This document shows, piece by piece, positions 1 to 11,126 of a stretch of DNA of 64,000 bases. The stretch is from Hyperoodon ampullatus (lineage: Eukaryota > Chordata > Mammalia > Artiodactyla > Ziphiidae), in the NCBI GenBank assembly GCA_949752795.1, contig OX457058.1, positions 165,728,223 to 165,792,222 of the forward strand. Reading direction: 5' to 3'. Position 1 is the stretch's first letter, and every line of letters starts with the position of its first letter. Under the pieces are notes generated by a model, which searched no databases, was not told the origin of the DNA, and saw nothing but the letters and a program-made list of their open reading frames with translations. A program made the position numbers and the translations under genes.

Positions 1-918
1 TACAGTTTGGACTACAGAACACAATTTCTACATTTCTTCCCACTCTCTAGCTGCCTATTTTCTCCATCTAAGTACTTTGCAAAAACCCAAATAAGACTAG
101 CTAATGAATCCAAAGTGGATTTAATTTTATTGATTCCATTTCACATAAAATTGTTCATTTTTCCAATTCTTTTTTTTATTTCATTCCCTCTCATCTGGAA
201 TATACTGTGTCCCTCCAAACCAGCTGATGTCATTCTGTATGCTTCTCTCTGCGGTTTTCAGTGCTAGAGGGAGGAGAACCCAAACTTGAAGCAATTTTGG
301 AGATTAAGCTTCCCAAGTCAATCCATTTTTATCACAATCTTCATGTTCCAAAGTGGCCAAGTCATCCTGGTCGTGTTTATTAACTAAAGGTAATAGCAAA
401 GATCCTAATCAGAGCCTCAGTGGATGCAGCTGCACAAACTAATTCTCTCTCTGTGAATGTGAACAGATGGTTCTCAACTCCAACCACTGGATCCCATTAG
501 TGCCCTGGGACTGAACGGCAGCACCTCGGATTCTTGATGACCACCCAAAGAAAAGCAGTTTGCAAGGAAGGAAATAGATGCTTGCCCTGAAGACAGAGCA
601 GGAAACCCCAGGGGGAGGGGCGAGGGTAGGTGGCCCTTCCATAGGAAGACTTATGTGGAACCTGCAGAAAGTGCAGGCAAACACTGGGATTCTGTGCATG
701 TTTCTGGAGAGGGTCCATAGCTTTTATCCAGTTGTCTCAGGGATGGATTATACAGAAAAGGGTAAGAATCATCAGCTTTACACTCGCTCAACAGAGATTT
801 GAGTCTCACCCTGGAGTGCATCATTAGGACAGGACTAAACGCTCTCCTCTTGCTGAAAGGAAGCATTACGAGTCTTTGCTCTGGAATGATCCTGAAATCT
901 TTGCAATGCCAACAAAGG
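1..918. other. Unassigned unique sequence
   Basis: No gene, RNA or repeat was recognised. Short ORFs of 60-130 codons on both strands show no known domain and overlap each other, as expected by chance. Confidence 0.5.
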
Positions 919-1162
919 TGTATTCTGTTAAGAACTGAACATTTGTGTCCCCCCCAAGATTCATATATTGAAGCCCTTACCCTCAATGTGATGGTATCTG
1001 GACATGGGGCCTTTGGGAAGGAATTAGGGTTAGATTTAGGCATGAGGGTGGTGCCCTCATGATGGGATTAGTGGCCTTATAAGAATAAGAAGAGAGAGAA
1101 AAATCTCCCTCTCTCTGTCTCCCTCTCCCTCTCTCCCTCTCCCTCCCTCCCTCTCTTTCTCT

Positions 1163-1199
<37 letters not shown>

Positions 1200-1365
1200 T
1201 GCAGGGAGAAGGTGGCCATCTGCAAGCCAGTAAGTAAGCTCTCACTAGACACCAAATCCCACTGGACCTTGATCTTCGACTTTCCAGTTTCCAGACTGAG
1301 AAAATATATTTCTGTTAAAGCCACCCAATCTATGGGTTTTGTTATGGCAGCTGGAGTAGACTAAG
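919..1365 (+). mobile_element. Solo LTR, ERVL-MaLR type (MLT1/MST-like)
   Basis: The stretch follows the MaLR LTR order. It has a 5' part with a C-run after 'ttgtgtcc' and 'attcatatattgaagccc', then 'gatggtatctggacatgggg', then 'ggccttataagaa', and a 3' end with 'ttctgttaaagccaccca' and 'ttatggcagctggagtagac'. A pyrimidine-rich and TG microsatellite has expanded inside it. No internal retroviral genes are attached, so it is a solo LTR. The subfamily name is uncertain. Confidence 0.8.
1104..1193. repeat. CT-rich tract followed by (TG)n microsatellite
   Basis: Positions 1104-1165 are almost pure pyrimidine (CT/CCT runs). Positions 1166-1193 are a perfect (TG)14. The tract lies inside the MaLR LTR and is preceded by a short purine-rich run (1081-1103). 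Confidence 0.95.
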
Positions 1366-2471
1366 ACATATTTCTTGGGGGGTGTTGTATTATCAGAATT
1401 CAACAATTCACAAAGATTATGTGCAGCTGACACTGGATTGCTCAGCCTGTAGTCCATTAGCCTTCTAGCTGGAGAGGCTGGGAAGCTAAACTTCTTCATT
1501 TTTCAGACTCCCTTGCAGCTAGTGTTCTGGGTGTGAATTCAGTTCTGCCAATTAGACGCAGTCAGGCTGACTGAAGGTACAGGTGAGGTGAGGCCCTCTG
1601 GCTGTCCGAGTGGGCACACAGGGATGCACAGACACTGGGTCTTCCTGCAGTGGCCATCAAGGTCCATTCTCCAGCACCCTCCCTGGGTGCTGAGTGGCAG
1701 CCACAGGAGTTGCAGTGGTCCCTGGGTTACAGACATGAGGCGTGTTCCTGCCCTCATGCTGCCGTAACCTCTCTGGTGGTTGGTTCTATAGGATTCTGGA
1801 AATCATGCCTGAAGGCCAGTCAGGATTCCCCTCGTCTGGCTCTTTCAACAATTTGGTAAGCACCTAATGCCCTGTATGGCCTCCCTTTCTGTCTCAACCA
1901 CTTAGAACACCTGCCATTCCCTGTTCTGTCTCCCAGACCACAGAACTGGGACATCACTGATGAGAACCCAGAGAGCTGTCTGCCTCCAGTAGGGCAATGG
2001 GAGGACAGCTCACTTGGTTAAATCAGGACCAGTTTGAAGCAGTTACCCTCTATAGCTCTCTGTTTTCTAAAGAGATAAATGAATAAACTCAGATCTTTTT
2101 AACTGATATAATTTCAAGAAGATACTCAAAGGTGGCCCAGGCTTCTCCAGTTCTATGAGGTTGACAGAGGGAGGGGGAACTTCCTCACTAACTTTTTTTT
2201 CTGGGCATAGGGGTACGTCCTGGGCATGCTCCAGGCTACCCAGGTAAGTCACTCAGCATCCTCCACATGCACAGTTTCTTCTGAGACTCAGAAAGTGTCA
2301 GAGCAGATCCACAAAATGTGACTACACAACTGTCACCCTGTCTCCCTACCTCCTTGCACATAGTATGGCCTTGAGACAACCTCAGCCAGCACTGAATCCT
2401 TGCTTCTCACCAAGGGCCTTATAGGAAAAGGGGACACGTGCGTGGAAACTTTGCATCTGGCATTCAATTCT
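1366..2471. other. Unassigned sequence, possibly old repeat relic
   Basis: No gene was recognised. The section around 1460-1600 (pyrimidine-rich, 'cccttgcagctagtgttctgggtgtgaattcag' type text) may be a decayed transposon, but I could not name a family. Confidence 0.4.
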
Positions 2472-2479
2472 GTTTAAGG

Positions 2480-2666
2480 CAGGGGTTTGCGGCCTGTTAG
2501 GAACCGGGCCGCACAGCAGGAGGGGAGCGGAGGGCAAGCGAGCGAAACTTCATCTGCCGCTCCCTATCGCGCGCATTACTGCCTGAACCATCCCTCCCCC
2601 TCCCTCCATGGAAAAATTGTCTTCACTGAAACTAGTCCCTGGTGCCAAAAAGGTTGGGGACCGCTG
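2480..2666 (+). mobile_element. Non-autonomous hAT-Charlie DNA transposon, MER1-like
   Basis: The element begins CAGGGGTTTGCGG and ends GGGGACCGCTG, giving the imperfect terminal inverted repeats expected of MER1 (CAGGGGTCC type). The inside contains 'ggcctgttaggaaccgggcc' and 'ccctggtgccaaaaaggttg', characteristic of MER1A/B. It is flanked by a perfect 8-bp target duplication GTTTAAGG (2472-2479 and 2667-2674), the hAT length. At 187 bp it is internally deleted and carries no transposase. Confidence 0.93.
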
Positions 2667-2674
2667 GTTTAAGG

Positions 2675-3495
2675 CACTATTTCTTACCCCTCTCATAAAA
2701 AGCCATTATAGATCACCCTTGTTCTCAGAGTCAGGCACCTCACTGGTATGTGTGCTTGTCCTACAAATGAGAGCTGTGTGTACCACCACATTTCCCTCTT
2801 TGCTCTTGCTGTTGTCAGAGCTGGGTTTTGAATCAATTGTTGTCATTTTCGTGGCCTAGGCTCTTGAAGTACAGCCTCTAGGAGTGACCCTCCCTCCCTT
2901 TCCTTCCCATACAGCTACTCTTAAAAAAATCCTACATTAGGGACTGCTGATGTTATTGCTTTTTCTGCTTTTATGATCATAAGTCACCTCCCTTCTTTTT
3001 TTGGAGATAGGTGAGATGTAGATAACTAAAATATTTGCTTTGGGGAAGCCACTGGTCTGAGGATATGACCCTGCCGGCTGACCTAAGTGCGGAATACTGA
3101 AGGATAATAAATAAGACCCTTTCCCTTTTGCTCTGGAGGAGACAGGAAGACTGCCACCCAGAGGAAACTGGACAACTGTGTTTCTAGAAAAGAAGCAGGC
3201 AATTACCAAAACTTGTGATGCAGCTGCTCAAGGGCATACCTCATAATTTATTAGGCTATTGCTTCCAATTTTATACTCGCTTCGACAGTATTGAAGAAGA
3301 TGCTACTATCACTGCACTTTCCTAACTTATGGGTCTTTCCTCAATGAGCTTTCTCACGGATCCTTGAAGGCTGAAAAAACTAAGCCTTTCGGGGCAACAG
3401 GCAAGCACAAAAGGAGCAAAACGTTCTGGAAGAATTTAGAAAATCCCTAAAGATAACAAGTCAGCGTGGATGCTCTCCCAACTCTGATGAGGTGT
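2675..3495. other. Unassigned unique sequence
   Basis: No gene, RNA or repeat family was recognised. Confidence 0.5.
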
Positions 3496-3499
3496 CTTC

Positions 3500-3632
3500 T
3501 CTTTATTATGTCCCAACCAGTCTGGGCCAGGTTACTTAGCACAAATGGCTTCTGTCTTCTTATCTGTTAACGAGGGAGTTTCCTTATCTGTGAACTAAGG
3601 AGGTTGGGCTCAATCTCTAAATTCTATCACCG
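3500..3632 (+). mobile_element. MIR-like SINE fragment (weak)
   Basis: Text of the type 'gccaggttacttagc ... tcttatctgt ... ggttgggctcaatctctaa' follows the MIR core order (ACTTAACCTCTCTG ... TCATCTGTAAAATGG) with heavy decay and a local duplication of the 'cttatctgt' part. Confidence 0.4.
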
Positions 3633-3639
3633 GTGAAGC

Positions 3640-4160
3640 AGGCTCAATCCTATTTTCCCCACTGGGATGCTGAGAAAGGACAAAGTTTGTCTCTGGAAGT
3701 CTCTACCAGAGCCCAGGCCCTGTGCCTTTTCCACCCCTCGGCCGGCCCCGCTGGCTGCACTTTCCAGGCTGGACAGAAAGGGCCGCCCGTGCTGGGCTTT
3801 CTTGTTTGGTTAATCTCTTCACATCTATTTGCTCGGCTGCCCGGACAACTCAACAGCAAACAAAGGCCTGGGCTTCATGCCGCCGGCTCCAAATTGGGAA
3901 CCTGCCTATTTTGTTTGCTTTGGGGCACAAGGAGGGAGCAAGCGGCAGCTTTTGTAAATCACGCTGGTGATATTCTTCACTCAATTACGGCTGTGAAAAG
4001 ATGGAGAGATGCAAAGGCCCCCTTCCAGGGCAGGCGCTTCACACTGACCCCCACCCCCTCCCCACAGCTCCTTCCCTGGATTCACCCCCGAAGGTGGTTC
4101 AACCCTGACAGCAACTGACCATAGTTTCTGCATTTTGTCAGATTTTTTTTTTCTCAGCCC
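3640..4160. promoter_or_regulatory. Candidate non-coding regulatory block (GC/CpG richer)
   Basis: This unique block is free of recognised repeats and richer in CpG than its surroundings. It contains 'aacaaaggc' (TCF/SOX-like), 'ttttgtttgctttgg' (FOX-like TGTTTGC) and 'aattacgg' text in close spacing. ORFs of 161 and 82 codons overlap here in different frames, but neither resembles a known protein. Conservation is an impression only and needs an alignment. Confidence 0.25.
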
Positions 4161-4189
4161 AGTGGGGATCAAGTAATGTGAACGCCTTC

Positions 4190-4620
4190 TAGCTAAGCAG
4201 AATATTTTCTTAAAAGAAAAAACACAGGCTACAACCAGCTTGGGAGTAACACGATTCCATTTTCTGATCTGTATCAGAGGGCCAGACGCTGCTTCTGACT
4301 GTTAAACTGTTTATCGGGTAAGGTGAGCCTGGCCAAGCCCTTTAAAAAAGCAAGAGAATTAAAAGAATTTGCCTTCAGATGGTAAACAAAAATGGGAGAA
4401 AGGACGTGAGGTTGAGGGTCAGTGGGGCATATGGAAAATTATTTTGCAAGGCGTCTACACCAGAGAAAAACAGGATTGGTTGGTTAATTATGTAATTAAA
4501 CTGCAGTCAGCAATGGGCTGGGTCTTCTATCTTTCAAAATCCAAACCAGTTATTCAAGCTTTCATTGGGTACAGTTTAGAGATTCTATCTGGGGAAGGCA
4601 CCCAATTTTTCTTGTCTGGA
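4190..4620. promoter_or_regulatory. Candidate conserved non-coding element, homeodomain-motif rich
   Basis: This AT-rich unique block has dense short motifs: 'ttaattatgtaattaaac' near 4482-4501 (paired TAAT homeodomain cores), 'attattttgcaa', and 'ttaaactgtttatc'. No repeat family was recognised. Such composition is typical of developmental enhancers. The regulatory role is inference. Confidence 0.3.
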
Positions 4621-4899
4621 TTAGAGTTAAAAAAAAAAAAAAGTGCTGCTTTGCAAATCTGGCTTCCAGTCTGGAGGATAAAACAATCACAACCCCCTCC
4701 CCATTCCTCAAATACCTTTTTTTTTTTTTTGCTTCATTTCTTCAGAGTTAGGAGAATAGAGGTGTTTTTTTTTTTTTTGGCAGAAAGCCAAAGTAATATC
4801 CCAGCAAGATATCTGACTTCTTTACAGAGACACATACTGTTTAATGTTTGATTTTGGTTTTCAAAAGCAGAACAATTTTCACATCACTATATAAAAGGC

Positions 4900-5130
4900 T
4901 TCCACTATTTAAAATGTCGGTTCTAAATTAATTTTATACTCCCGAGGCAGAATGCATCTGACCACATTGAATTCTATCCATTTAATAAGGTGAGAAAAGT
5001 TCGCGGACAAGAATTTAGTGAAAGCGAATTTAGTGAAAGCGACAGTAAAAACTTTCAGTTTAGAAAAAGAAGTTAAAGTCAATTGTTTCTGGAAGCTTGG
5101 TTTTGTTTGTTCATAGGGCATGCCTCCAGC
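4900..5130. promoter_or_regulatory. Candidate non-coding element with 15-bp tandem duplication
   Basis: AT-rich unique sequence contains 'ttctaaattaattttata' and two perfect head-to-tail copies of the 15-mer gaatttagtgaaagc (5011-5025 and 5026-5040). No gene or repeat family was recognised. Any function is inference. Confidence 0.3.
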
Positions 5131-6344
5131 TGTTTATCCCTGTCAGCCCAAATGCAGAAGGGAGGTAGCTTCTGTTGTAGGACCGTCAAGAGAATTTGCT
5201 AGACCAAGAGATCTATAGTGACATCCGATACATGGGTTGGGTGGTGGTGGTGAGACAGCTGAAAAATTCGATGACTTGCTGTCTTAAAATTTTAACAGCT
5301 GGGCAGATGCTGAGGGCATAATGAAATGGGTCCCTGTATCTAAAACTCTTCATTCACCTTGAAGATAGACCAGGATCTTCTTAAGAAAGTAACCTCAGTT
5401 CCTCTTGCAAAAGTTGACTAACTTGCTGAGAGTTGCAAAGGTGAGAAGTGGGACATTTTTGACAATGAGCAAAAAGATGAGGTGGGCAGCACAATGCCTT
5501 ACGGCTGGGGCACTAGGAACAGGTTGGGCTCACATCACCGGAGGCACCTAGGCTGACACACTTCCATTGATATGAAAGTTGGTTAACAGGCATTTACATA
5601 GGACTTAGTGTGAACAGATGCACAAGCAGTTCATAAGTGATGTGTGTTTGTTGGGGGGCGGGGAGGTGTTGTGTGTGGGTAGAACACTTGAGTAATAAAA
5701 AGCATCATGTCTTGATGGGGTATAAACTTTTCATCCTCCCTACTGGATAAAAAACAAAACCAGCATCTTTAAAACCCCAGCATTTTACCCAAGGCAAAAT
5801 AATCTATGAGGATAGGTCAAGGTGGCGGTGGGGGAATGTCTTGGCAGATAAGGCGTTTCTAACATACTTATATTGCAAACGCATTTAGAATGCACCCAGC
5901 TCACCACCCCGCACCCCTAACCCAGTGTTCACCAGCTTGTGCCAAAACCCCAGGAACCACCTTCAACCAGGTCTTGCTGCCTCGAGCTCTCCCCTTGCTA
6001 AACCACTGTCCACGTGGCACCAGTCTCAAGAACCCCTTTCCTTCTAAACCTCCGCCAGCTCTTCTCCATTCTGTAAGACATGGTCCAACCCTCCTGCCTG
6101 GTACTCAAAGCCAAGTGACTTGACACTCTCACGGAGCAGCCCTGTCCCTCCAGCCAGCCTTGGCACTCGTGGGTGTTCTTATTCATGTCGCCGCCAACCT
6201 GAGAACCCTTCCCCATCCTTTCTTCCTGGGAAAACTGTACCCACCCCTTAATGAAAGTCCAACTTCTGCACATTTATTCCCTGCCATGTAGAACGGTCAG
6301 TAAGGACTTCTACCCATTTGATTTTCAATCTTCATGACCCTACA
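5131..6344. other. Unassigned unique sequence
   Basis: No gene was recognised. The C-rich part at about 5890-6280 has the look of a decayed L2 body, but I could not align it with confidence. A G-rich run with TG steps lies at 5640-5690. Confidence 0.4.
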
Positions 6345-6415
6345 ACCAAGCTAGATGCTTCTTGAGGGCCAGGACTGTTGAAGTAGCATCTTACTGTCCT
6401 TCGTATCTATCCTTC
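6345..6415 (+). mobile_element. L2 3'-end fragment (weak)
   Basis: 'gatgcttcttgagggccaggactgt' followed by 'gtatctatccttctccagc' matches the order of the L2 3' end (CTCCTTGAGGGCAGGGAC ... GTATCCCCAGC). Confidence 0.5.
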
Positions 6416-6589
6416 TCCAGCTTGGACCTTTTCTGTGCTGGTTTTGTTTAAGAGAACACCTTCATTTATCTTTTATGAGGCTCCAGAGAAAATAAGATGT
6501 AAAAGTCCTGGAAACTGCTCAAAGGGAGATCTCTAGATGCGCTCTCTTCCTTAGCCCCAATTGCTAGTGAGAAGGGCACCCAGAAGTCT

Positions 6590-6745
6590 GAGTTCTGGAG
6601 CCAGACACACATGGGTTCTAATATATCATTTCATTGCTGTGTGACTTTGGGCAAGTCACTTCACCTCTCTGAGCCTCACTTTCCTTTCCAAAGGGAACCA
6701 TATACCCTAGTTCATAGGGTGGTTATTAAGAATTAAATGAAAAAA
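6590..6745 (+). mobile_element. MIR SINE
   Basis: The core 'gctgtgtgactttgggcaag' with 'tcacttcacctctctgagcc' and 'gggtggttattaagaattaaatga' follows the MIR consensus from the middle to the 3' half. Confidence 0.9.
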
Positions 6746-6959
6746 ATATATAATAAAAAATATACTAAAATTTTTTGGTTAGTTGCTTTAGAAATCTTAG
6801 TTTCCCTCTTCTACCAATCAGTCCCAACAAATTATTGCTGGAAACAAAGCCCAGCCCTGTAAGCTCTGAAGTGACCTGTATCCCCTCCCCTCTGCGGACT
6901 CCTCCCCTGCGCTGGGCCGGCAGCATCACTGTGGGTCTGGCTCACTAAGCTGGTGGCTC

Positions 6960-7130
6960 CCCAAGGTGCCAATGCACTCAGGCAAAATGAAGCTAACATC
7001 TGTATTCTATTTGCTAATGAGCAATCATCATTTGTACCTTTCTCCAGCCTGGGATTCAGCTGCCTGGAATACTAATGCCATTAAAAATTGGAGTCTTTTT
7101 TTGAAACACACACACTCATTTAGCAAAACG
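6960..7130. promoter_or_regulatory. Candidate conserved non-coding element, TAAT-rich
   Basis: Unique sequence carries closely spaced TAAT/ATTA cores: 'tttgctaatgagcaatcatc', 'atactaatgccattaaaaat'. This resembles homeodomain/POU-bound enhancers. Conservation has not been tested. Confidence 0.3.
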
Positions 7131-7329
7131 CGGTTTAACCCATTGACATGTGTATGGTTCCTGGGATTCGTAAACAATATCTGGCTGGTTACGAAGCTCT
7201 TGATTCCCCTCTACCCCACCTCTCCATGCTTGAATATTTGGGTGTTTGAGTGGCGTTTGGAAGCCAGGAAACTTGAGTGGTCTTAGACTTGCCTTTTCAA
7301 CTAACTCAACATATGCAATCAGACAAGTC

Positions 7330-7795
7330 AATAGACCTTTCTTTTTTGACTTAATTTTTAATCACACGATTAATACAAGAATGTAGTTGCTTATTTTTAA
7401 AATTAGGCCACTACTAAAAAGATCACCTAATCCTATGGCCTTGCCCCTTCGCTGAAGGTGACATTCCCTCGGTGTGTATCTGACCAGAGCTTTTCCTTTG
7501 CAGACAAGCAGACAAGAATCTGTATCTTTCACAACAATATAATGTTGCTGTCTTAGATGAATGGAGACAGACTTACACATCGTTTTGCAATGTGTTTCTT
7601 TCATTCATTCAACAGTAAGTCTTGGCCTCTCTCCATCTGGGGTACAGAGGGATGGAGTGCATGTCTTTCATTGCTGCGTCGTTTATTTCAACATCTCCCT
7701 GGACATGGACATTTATTTAGGTTGTTTCTAATTTCTGGCTTTTACAAAGAAAGCTGCAGCAAAAACATGTGGACAGCTCTTCTAGGGTATTCATC
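7330..7795 (-). mobile_element. Old L1 (L1M/HAL1-type) fragment, antisense
   Basis: Antisense of the L1 3' region is visible: 'ttttgcaatgtgtttctttc' then 'atggacatttatttaggttg' then 'tctaatttctggcttttac' and 'aaagctgcagcaaaaacatg'. All are diverged. No open frame remains. Confidence 0.65.
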
Positions 7796-7802
7796 CTAAA
7801 GA

Positions 7803-7880
7803 AATTTTCTGGGCCTCACTTTCCTGTCTGCAAAATGAGAAGGTTGGACTGAACAGTCTGTTGTGACTGTACTTCCAATC
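7803..7880 (+). mobile_element. MIR fragment (weak)
   Basis: 'gggcctcactttcctgtctgcaaaatgagaaggttgga' type text follows the MIR segment CCTCAGTTTCCTCATCTGTAAAATGGG. Confidence 0.6.
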
Positions 7881-7929
7881 AATGTTGTGTGTCATTAGAG
7901 GCAACTGTGAGAAGGCTGCGTTTCTACAC

Positions 7930-8110
7930 ACAACTCAATCCAGCCCCCAGCTAAGACTCTCCTATGCGTCCAAGGTCTTCCATAATCTGAACTCACTTAT
8001 CCTTACTTTCTGCTTTTATCTAACACATCCAGTTGCTCCTGATCCATCTTTGTAAAGTCCTTCTCCTAAGAAAGTCCTGCCCCTCCTTAATACTCGACAG
8101 GCATCATCGG
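7930..8110 (+). mobile_element. L2 body fragment (weak)
   Basis: Text around 'ccaaggtcttccataatctg' and 'actcacttatccttac' resembles the L2 ORF2 3' region (AAGGCCCTCCATGATCTGGCC). Divergence is high. Confidence 0.45.
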
Positions 8111-8269
8111 AGGTGCTCAGAGCTTATAACGCATGTGTAGGCACGCACATCTGTGTGAAGGCCAGCCCCTCAGGGAAAGGTCTTGTCTGCTTGCTCATCA
8201 CCATGCCCCAGGAGCCAGGAGCAGTGCCCCTTACCCAGGGGGCTCTCTTCAAATATCTGGTGAATGGAT

Positions 8270-8490
8270 GACTGTTATCAATACCTTGGCCATGAGCTAG
8301 GAGTGAAGTCTGGGGCAAGTTGACTTCACCTCTCTTTGCCTTTGTTTCCACACCTGGAAAATGCAAAATAGTACCTCCCTCCCTTACAGGGCTGCTGGGC
8401 GGATCAAACAAGTAGATACATGCAAAGCCCTAAGAACAATGCCTGGTACATAGACACAGTCAAGTCATATGAGCTGTTATTACAGTTATC
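8270..8490 (+). mobile_element. MIR SINE
   Basis: 'ggggcaagttgacttcacct', 'tggaaaatgcaaaatagtac', 'agccctaagaacaatgcctg' and 'gtacatagacacagtcaa' follow MIR from core to 3' end in order. Confidence 0.85.
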
Positions 8491-8929
8491 ACTGTAACTT
8501 GGGTAAGTTTGATATTCCACTTGATCAACGGGATATTGTATTCGGGCCGCCCTTGAAACTGTGGGGATGCGGTGCTAAGATATCTGAGCCAGATATGCCA
8601 GAGCTGTGAGTGAGACAGAGGTATGGGGTAGCGGCCTTGTCACTCATGGTACTCGTATCCTGCTTACAGTTTACTATCCTTTTCTTTATAATGATGTATA
8701 ATTCCATACTGATAACAGTTTAATGAACAGAACTTTGTGTTTTATTTTGCTTTTTGCAAGCGAGGCTTTCTCATCTATGTTTCAAAGTCCCCTCCTCCTC
8801 CTTTCTTATCACCCCATTTTTCTTCATTTTACACCATTGATTCCAGTGGTTCCCCCAGGAGGGGCCCAGTTCTCTGGATGTATTTAGGGCCTTCCTTGGT
8901 TCCACTTTGGATCACAGAAGTGGCAGCTC
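8491..8929. other. Unassigned unique sequence
   Basis: No gene or repeat was recognised. Confidence 0.5.
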
Positions 8930-9115
8930 AGTTGGGAACACAGGCTCTGGGGCCAGCCCCAGCCTTTACCAGCCATGTCATCTCAGTCAAGATACTTAAC
9001 CTCTCTGTGCGTCAGGTTCCTTATCTGTCAATCAGGCTGTGGTGAGGACTAGATGAGCTGGTGTGCACAAATCATGTAGGAGAGTACCTGGCACTCGGGA
9101 GTGCTGTATCATCAT
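8930..9115 (+). mobile_element. MIR SINE
   Basis: The element runs from 'aacacaggctctggggccag' through 'agatacttaacctctctgtg' and 'gtgaggactagatgagctgg' to 'gtacctggcactcgggagtg', covering most of the MIR consensus in order. Confidence 0.88.
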
Positions 9116-10661
9116 CATCGGACCAAAATGATGCAACCCAAGTACCATCATCTTGAGGTCCTGCTGTGCGAGCTGTGCTTGCAGATGGTGTGATGGATTC
9201 TTCTGGACTGTGTACACACACACAACTCTTTCCACACTACCTACTCCATACCTCGCTGGGTGAAGAATGTGGATTCATGGGCTGGATGATGAAGCGGATA
9301 CAGCCATGATGTGGCAAAGATGACCGATCTGGACTCAATGGTTCTCTTGGCCTTGGCTCCCTTTGAAACCCACCCAGGCAACTGAACATCAGTAGTCCTA
9401 TCAGAGGAATTTCCATCAATTTCATCCAATATACACTTTGAAAGATGGGACAGACACATCAGAGACTCTGCCCTGAGAACCACCGGAAAGCAAAGATTAG
9501 CTTCCGTTCAGATGCTTCTTTCAGAGGGCTGTTCACTCAGGGTCTGACAAAATATAACAATGACTGAAATGTGACAAAGGGGAGGCAGTCCTGACAGCAA
9601 GGAGCACCACTGAAATTGATTACAGGCACTACAGAGAAGGTATTCAAACCCTGAAGCTTAGTGAGTTGGGCCAGTGGCTGGAAGTGAGTTCAGGGAGGCA
9701 TTCATAACATAACCTATTTTTACACCAGCAATAGATACGAAACTCTCAAATGAAGGCAGAAGCCTGTGTGTGTAATACAAGCCCTGGGATGGTATCAGGG
9801 CTACTCAGCATTAGCACGAAGAAAGAAAAAGACTAGCATGGATTTTACTATTTGACAACAAATACGGAGCTAACAATGATGGTTTTGTTAGAACTGTAGT
9901 TCTATTCCAGCGAAGCGACTTAAGCCAGCATTTCCTCCTTTCTCCGGGATGGTGTTCTATCGCTATGACAACCAGTAACACTTTGCACACCACAGAGCAC
10001 TATATCATGTATCACCATGGCAGAAAGGAAATGCCATACGGTACTTAAAAGCCACCTTTTCCCTCTCTCTCTCTCTCTCTCTCTCTAAGTCCATTATCAC
10101 TCCCCATGCATTATTCACCGCACCACATTATATATAACCTTTGGTTACAGGCAGGTTCGTGATACATGTAGCAAAGGCCAGGAAGTCTCGCAAATCCCTT
10201 CACACTTTAAATGATAACCAAACTGCATTATTCTGGTTTTTCTTCAACATAGTTATAAAGAACTTGCTTTTACCAACTTTCTCATTGGCTCAAGAACCTT
10301 TGTCAGACTTTTACAAATGTTTGTTTCATGAAGGAAGAACTCACTTAGCCACATTGTTGGGAAATACAGCACTCTCTTTAAGACAATTTTCCAATACATG
10401 AAGCACTGCCTCTGGGTGAAATATCTTTTTTTTTTCCATTTTAACTATTTTAACAAAATTTAAAAATTATATCGCATACTTCCCTGTCTACACAATATTT
10501 TCTTGAGGACTGAGTTGTCACCATGGAAACCCATCACTGGGCGTTGCTATAACACATGATGCTCTCCAGGACTGATGTCACTTGTGGAGTGGCCGGCTGG
10601 GGGGCTGGGAGCTCTGGCAGCCAAAGATGAGGATCCACAGGCCCACGTTAGCATTTAGCAT
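9116..10661. other. Unassigned unique sequence with a short (CT)n
   Basis: No gene or repeat family was recognised. A (CT)n run lies at about 10064-10087. AT-rich sequence at 10160-10500 may be unique regulatory or neutral DNA. Confidence 0.45.
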
Positions 10662-10663
10662 TA

Positions 10664-11124
10664 CAGGCATACCTCATTTTATTGTTCTCCGCAGATGCCG
10701 CGTTCTTCACAAATTGAAGGTTTGTGGCAACTCTGCGTCAAGCAAGTCTATCAGCACTGTTTTTTCCAAAAGCATTTGCTCACTTCATGTCCCTCTGTCA
10801 CAGTTTGGTAATTCTTACAATATTTCAAACTTTGTCATTATTATATTTGTTATGGTGATCTGTGATCTTGGATGTTACTACTACAACTCCCTGCAGGCTC
10901 AGATGATGGTTAGCATTTTTTAGCAATCATGTATTTTTAAATTAAAATATGTACATTGTGTTTTTTTAGACACAATGCTACTGCACACTTAACAGACTAC
11001 AGTATAGTGTAAACATAAATTTCATATGCACTAGGAAACCAAATGTGACTCACTTTATAGCACTATTCACTTTATTGCGGTGGTCTGGAACCAAACCCAT
11101 GATATTATATCTCAGGTATGTCTG
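10664..11124 (+). mobile_element. Tigger1-derived deletion element (TcMar-Tigger)
   Basis: The left end CAGGCATACCTCATTTTATTG and the right end '...ctcaggtatgtctg' are the Tigger1 terminal inverted repeats, flanked by the TA target duplication (10662-10663 and 11125-11126). The 5' and 3' terminal regions of Tigger1 are joined directly near 10885-10895, so the transposase gene is gone. At 461 bp it matches the kind of short Tigger1 derivative common in artiodactyls. Confidence 0.95.
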
Positions 11125-11126
11125 TA

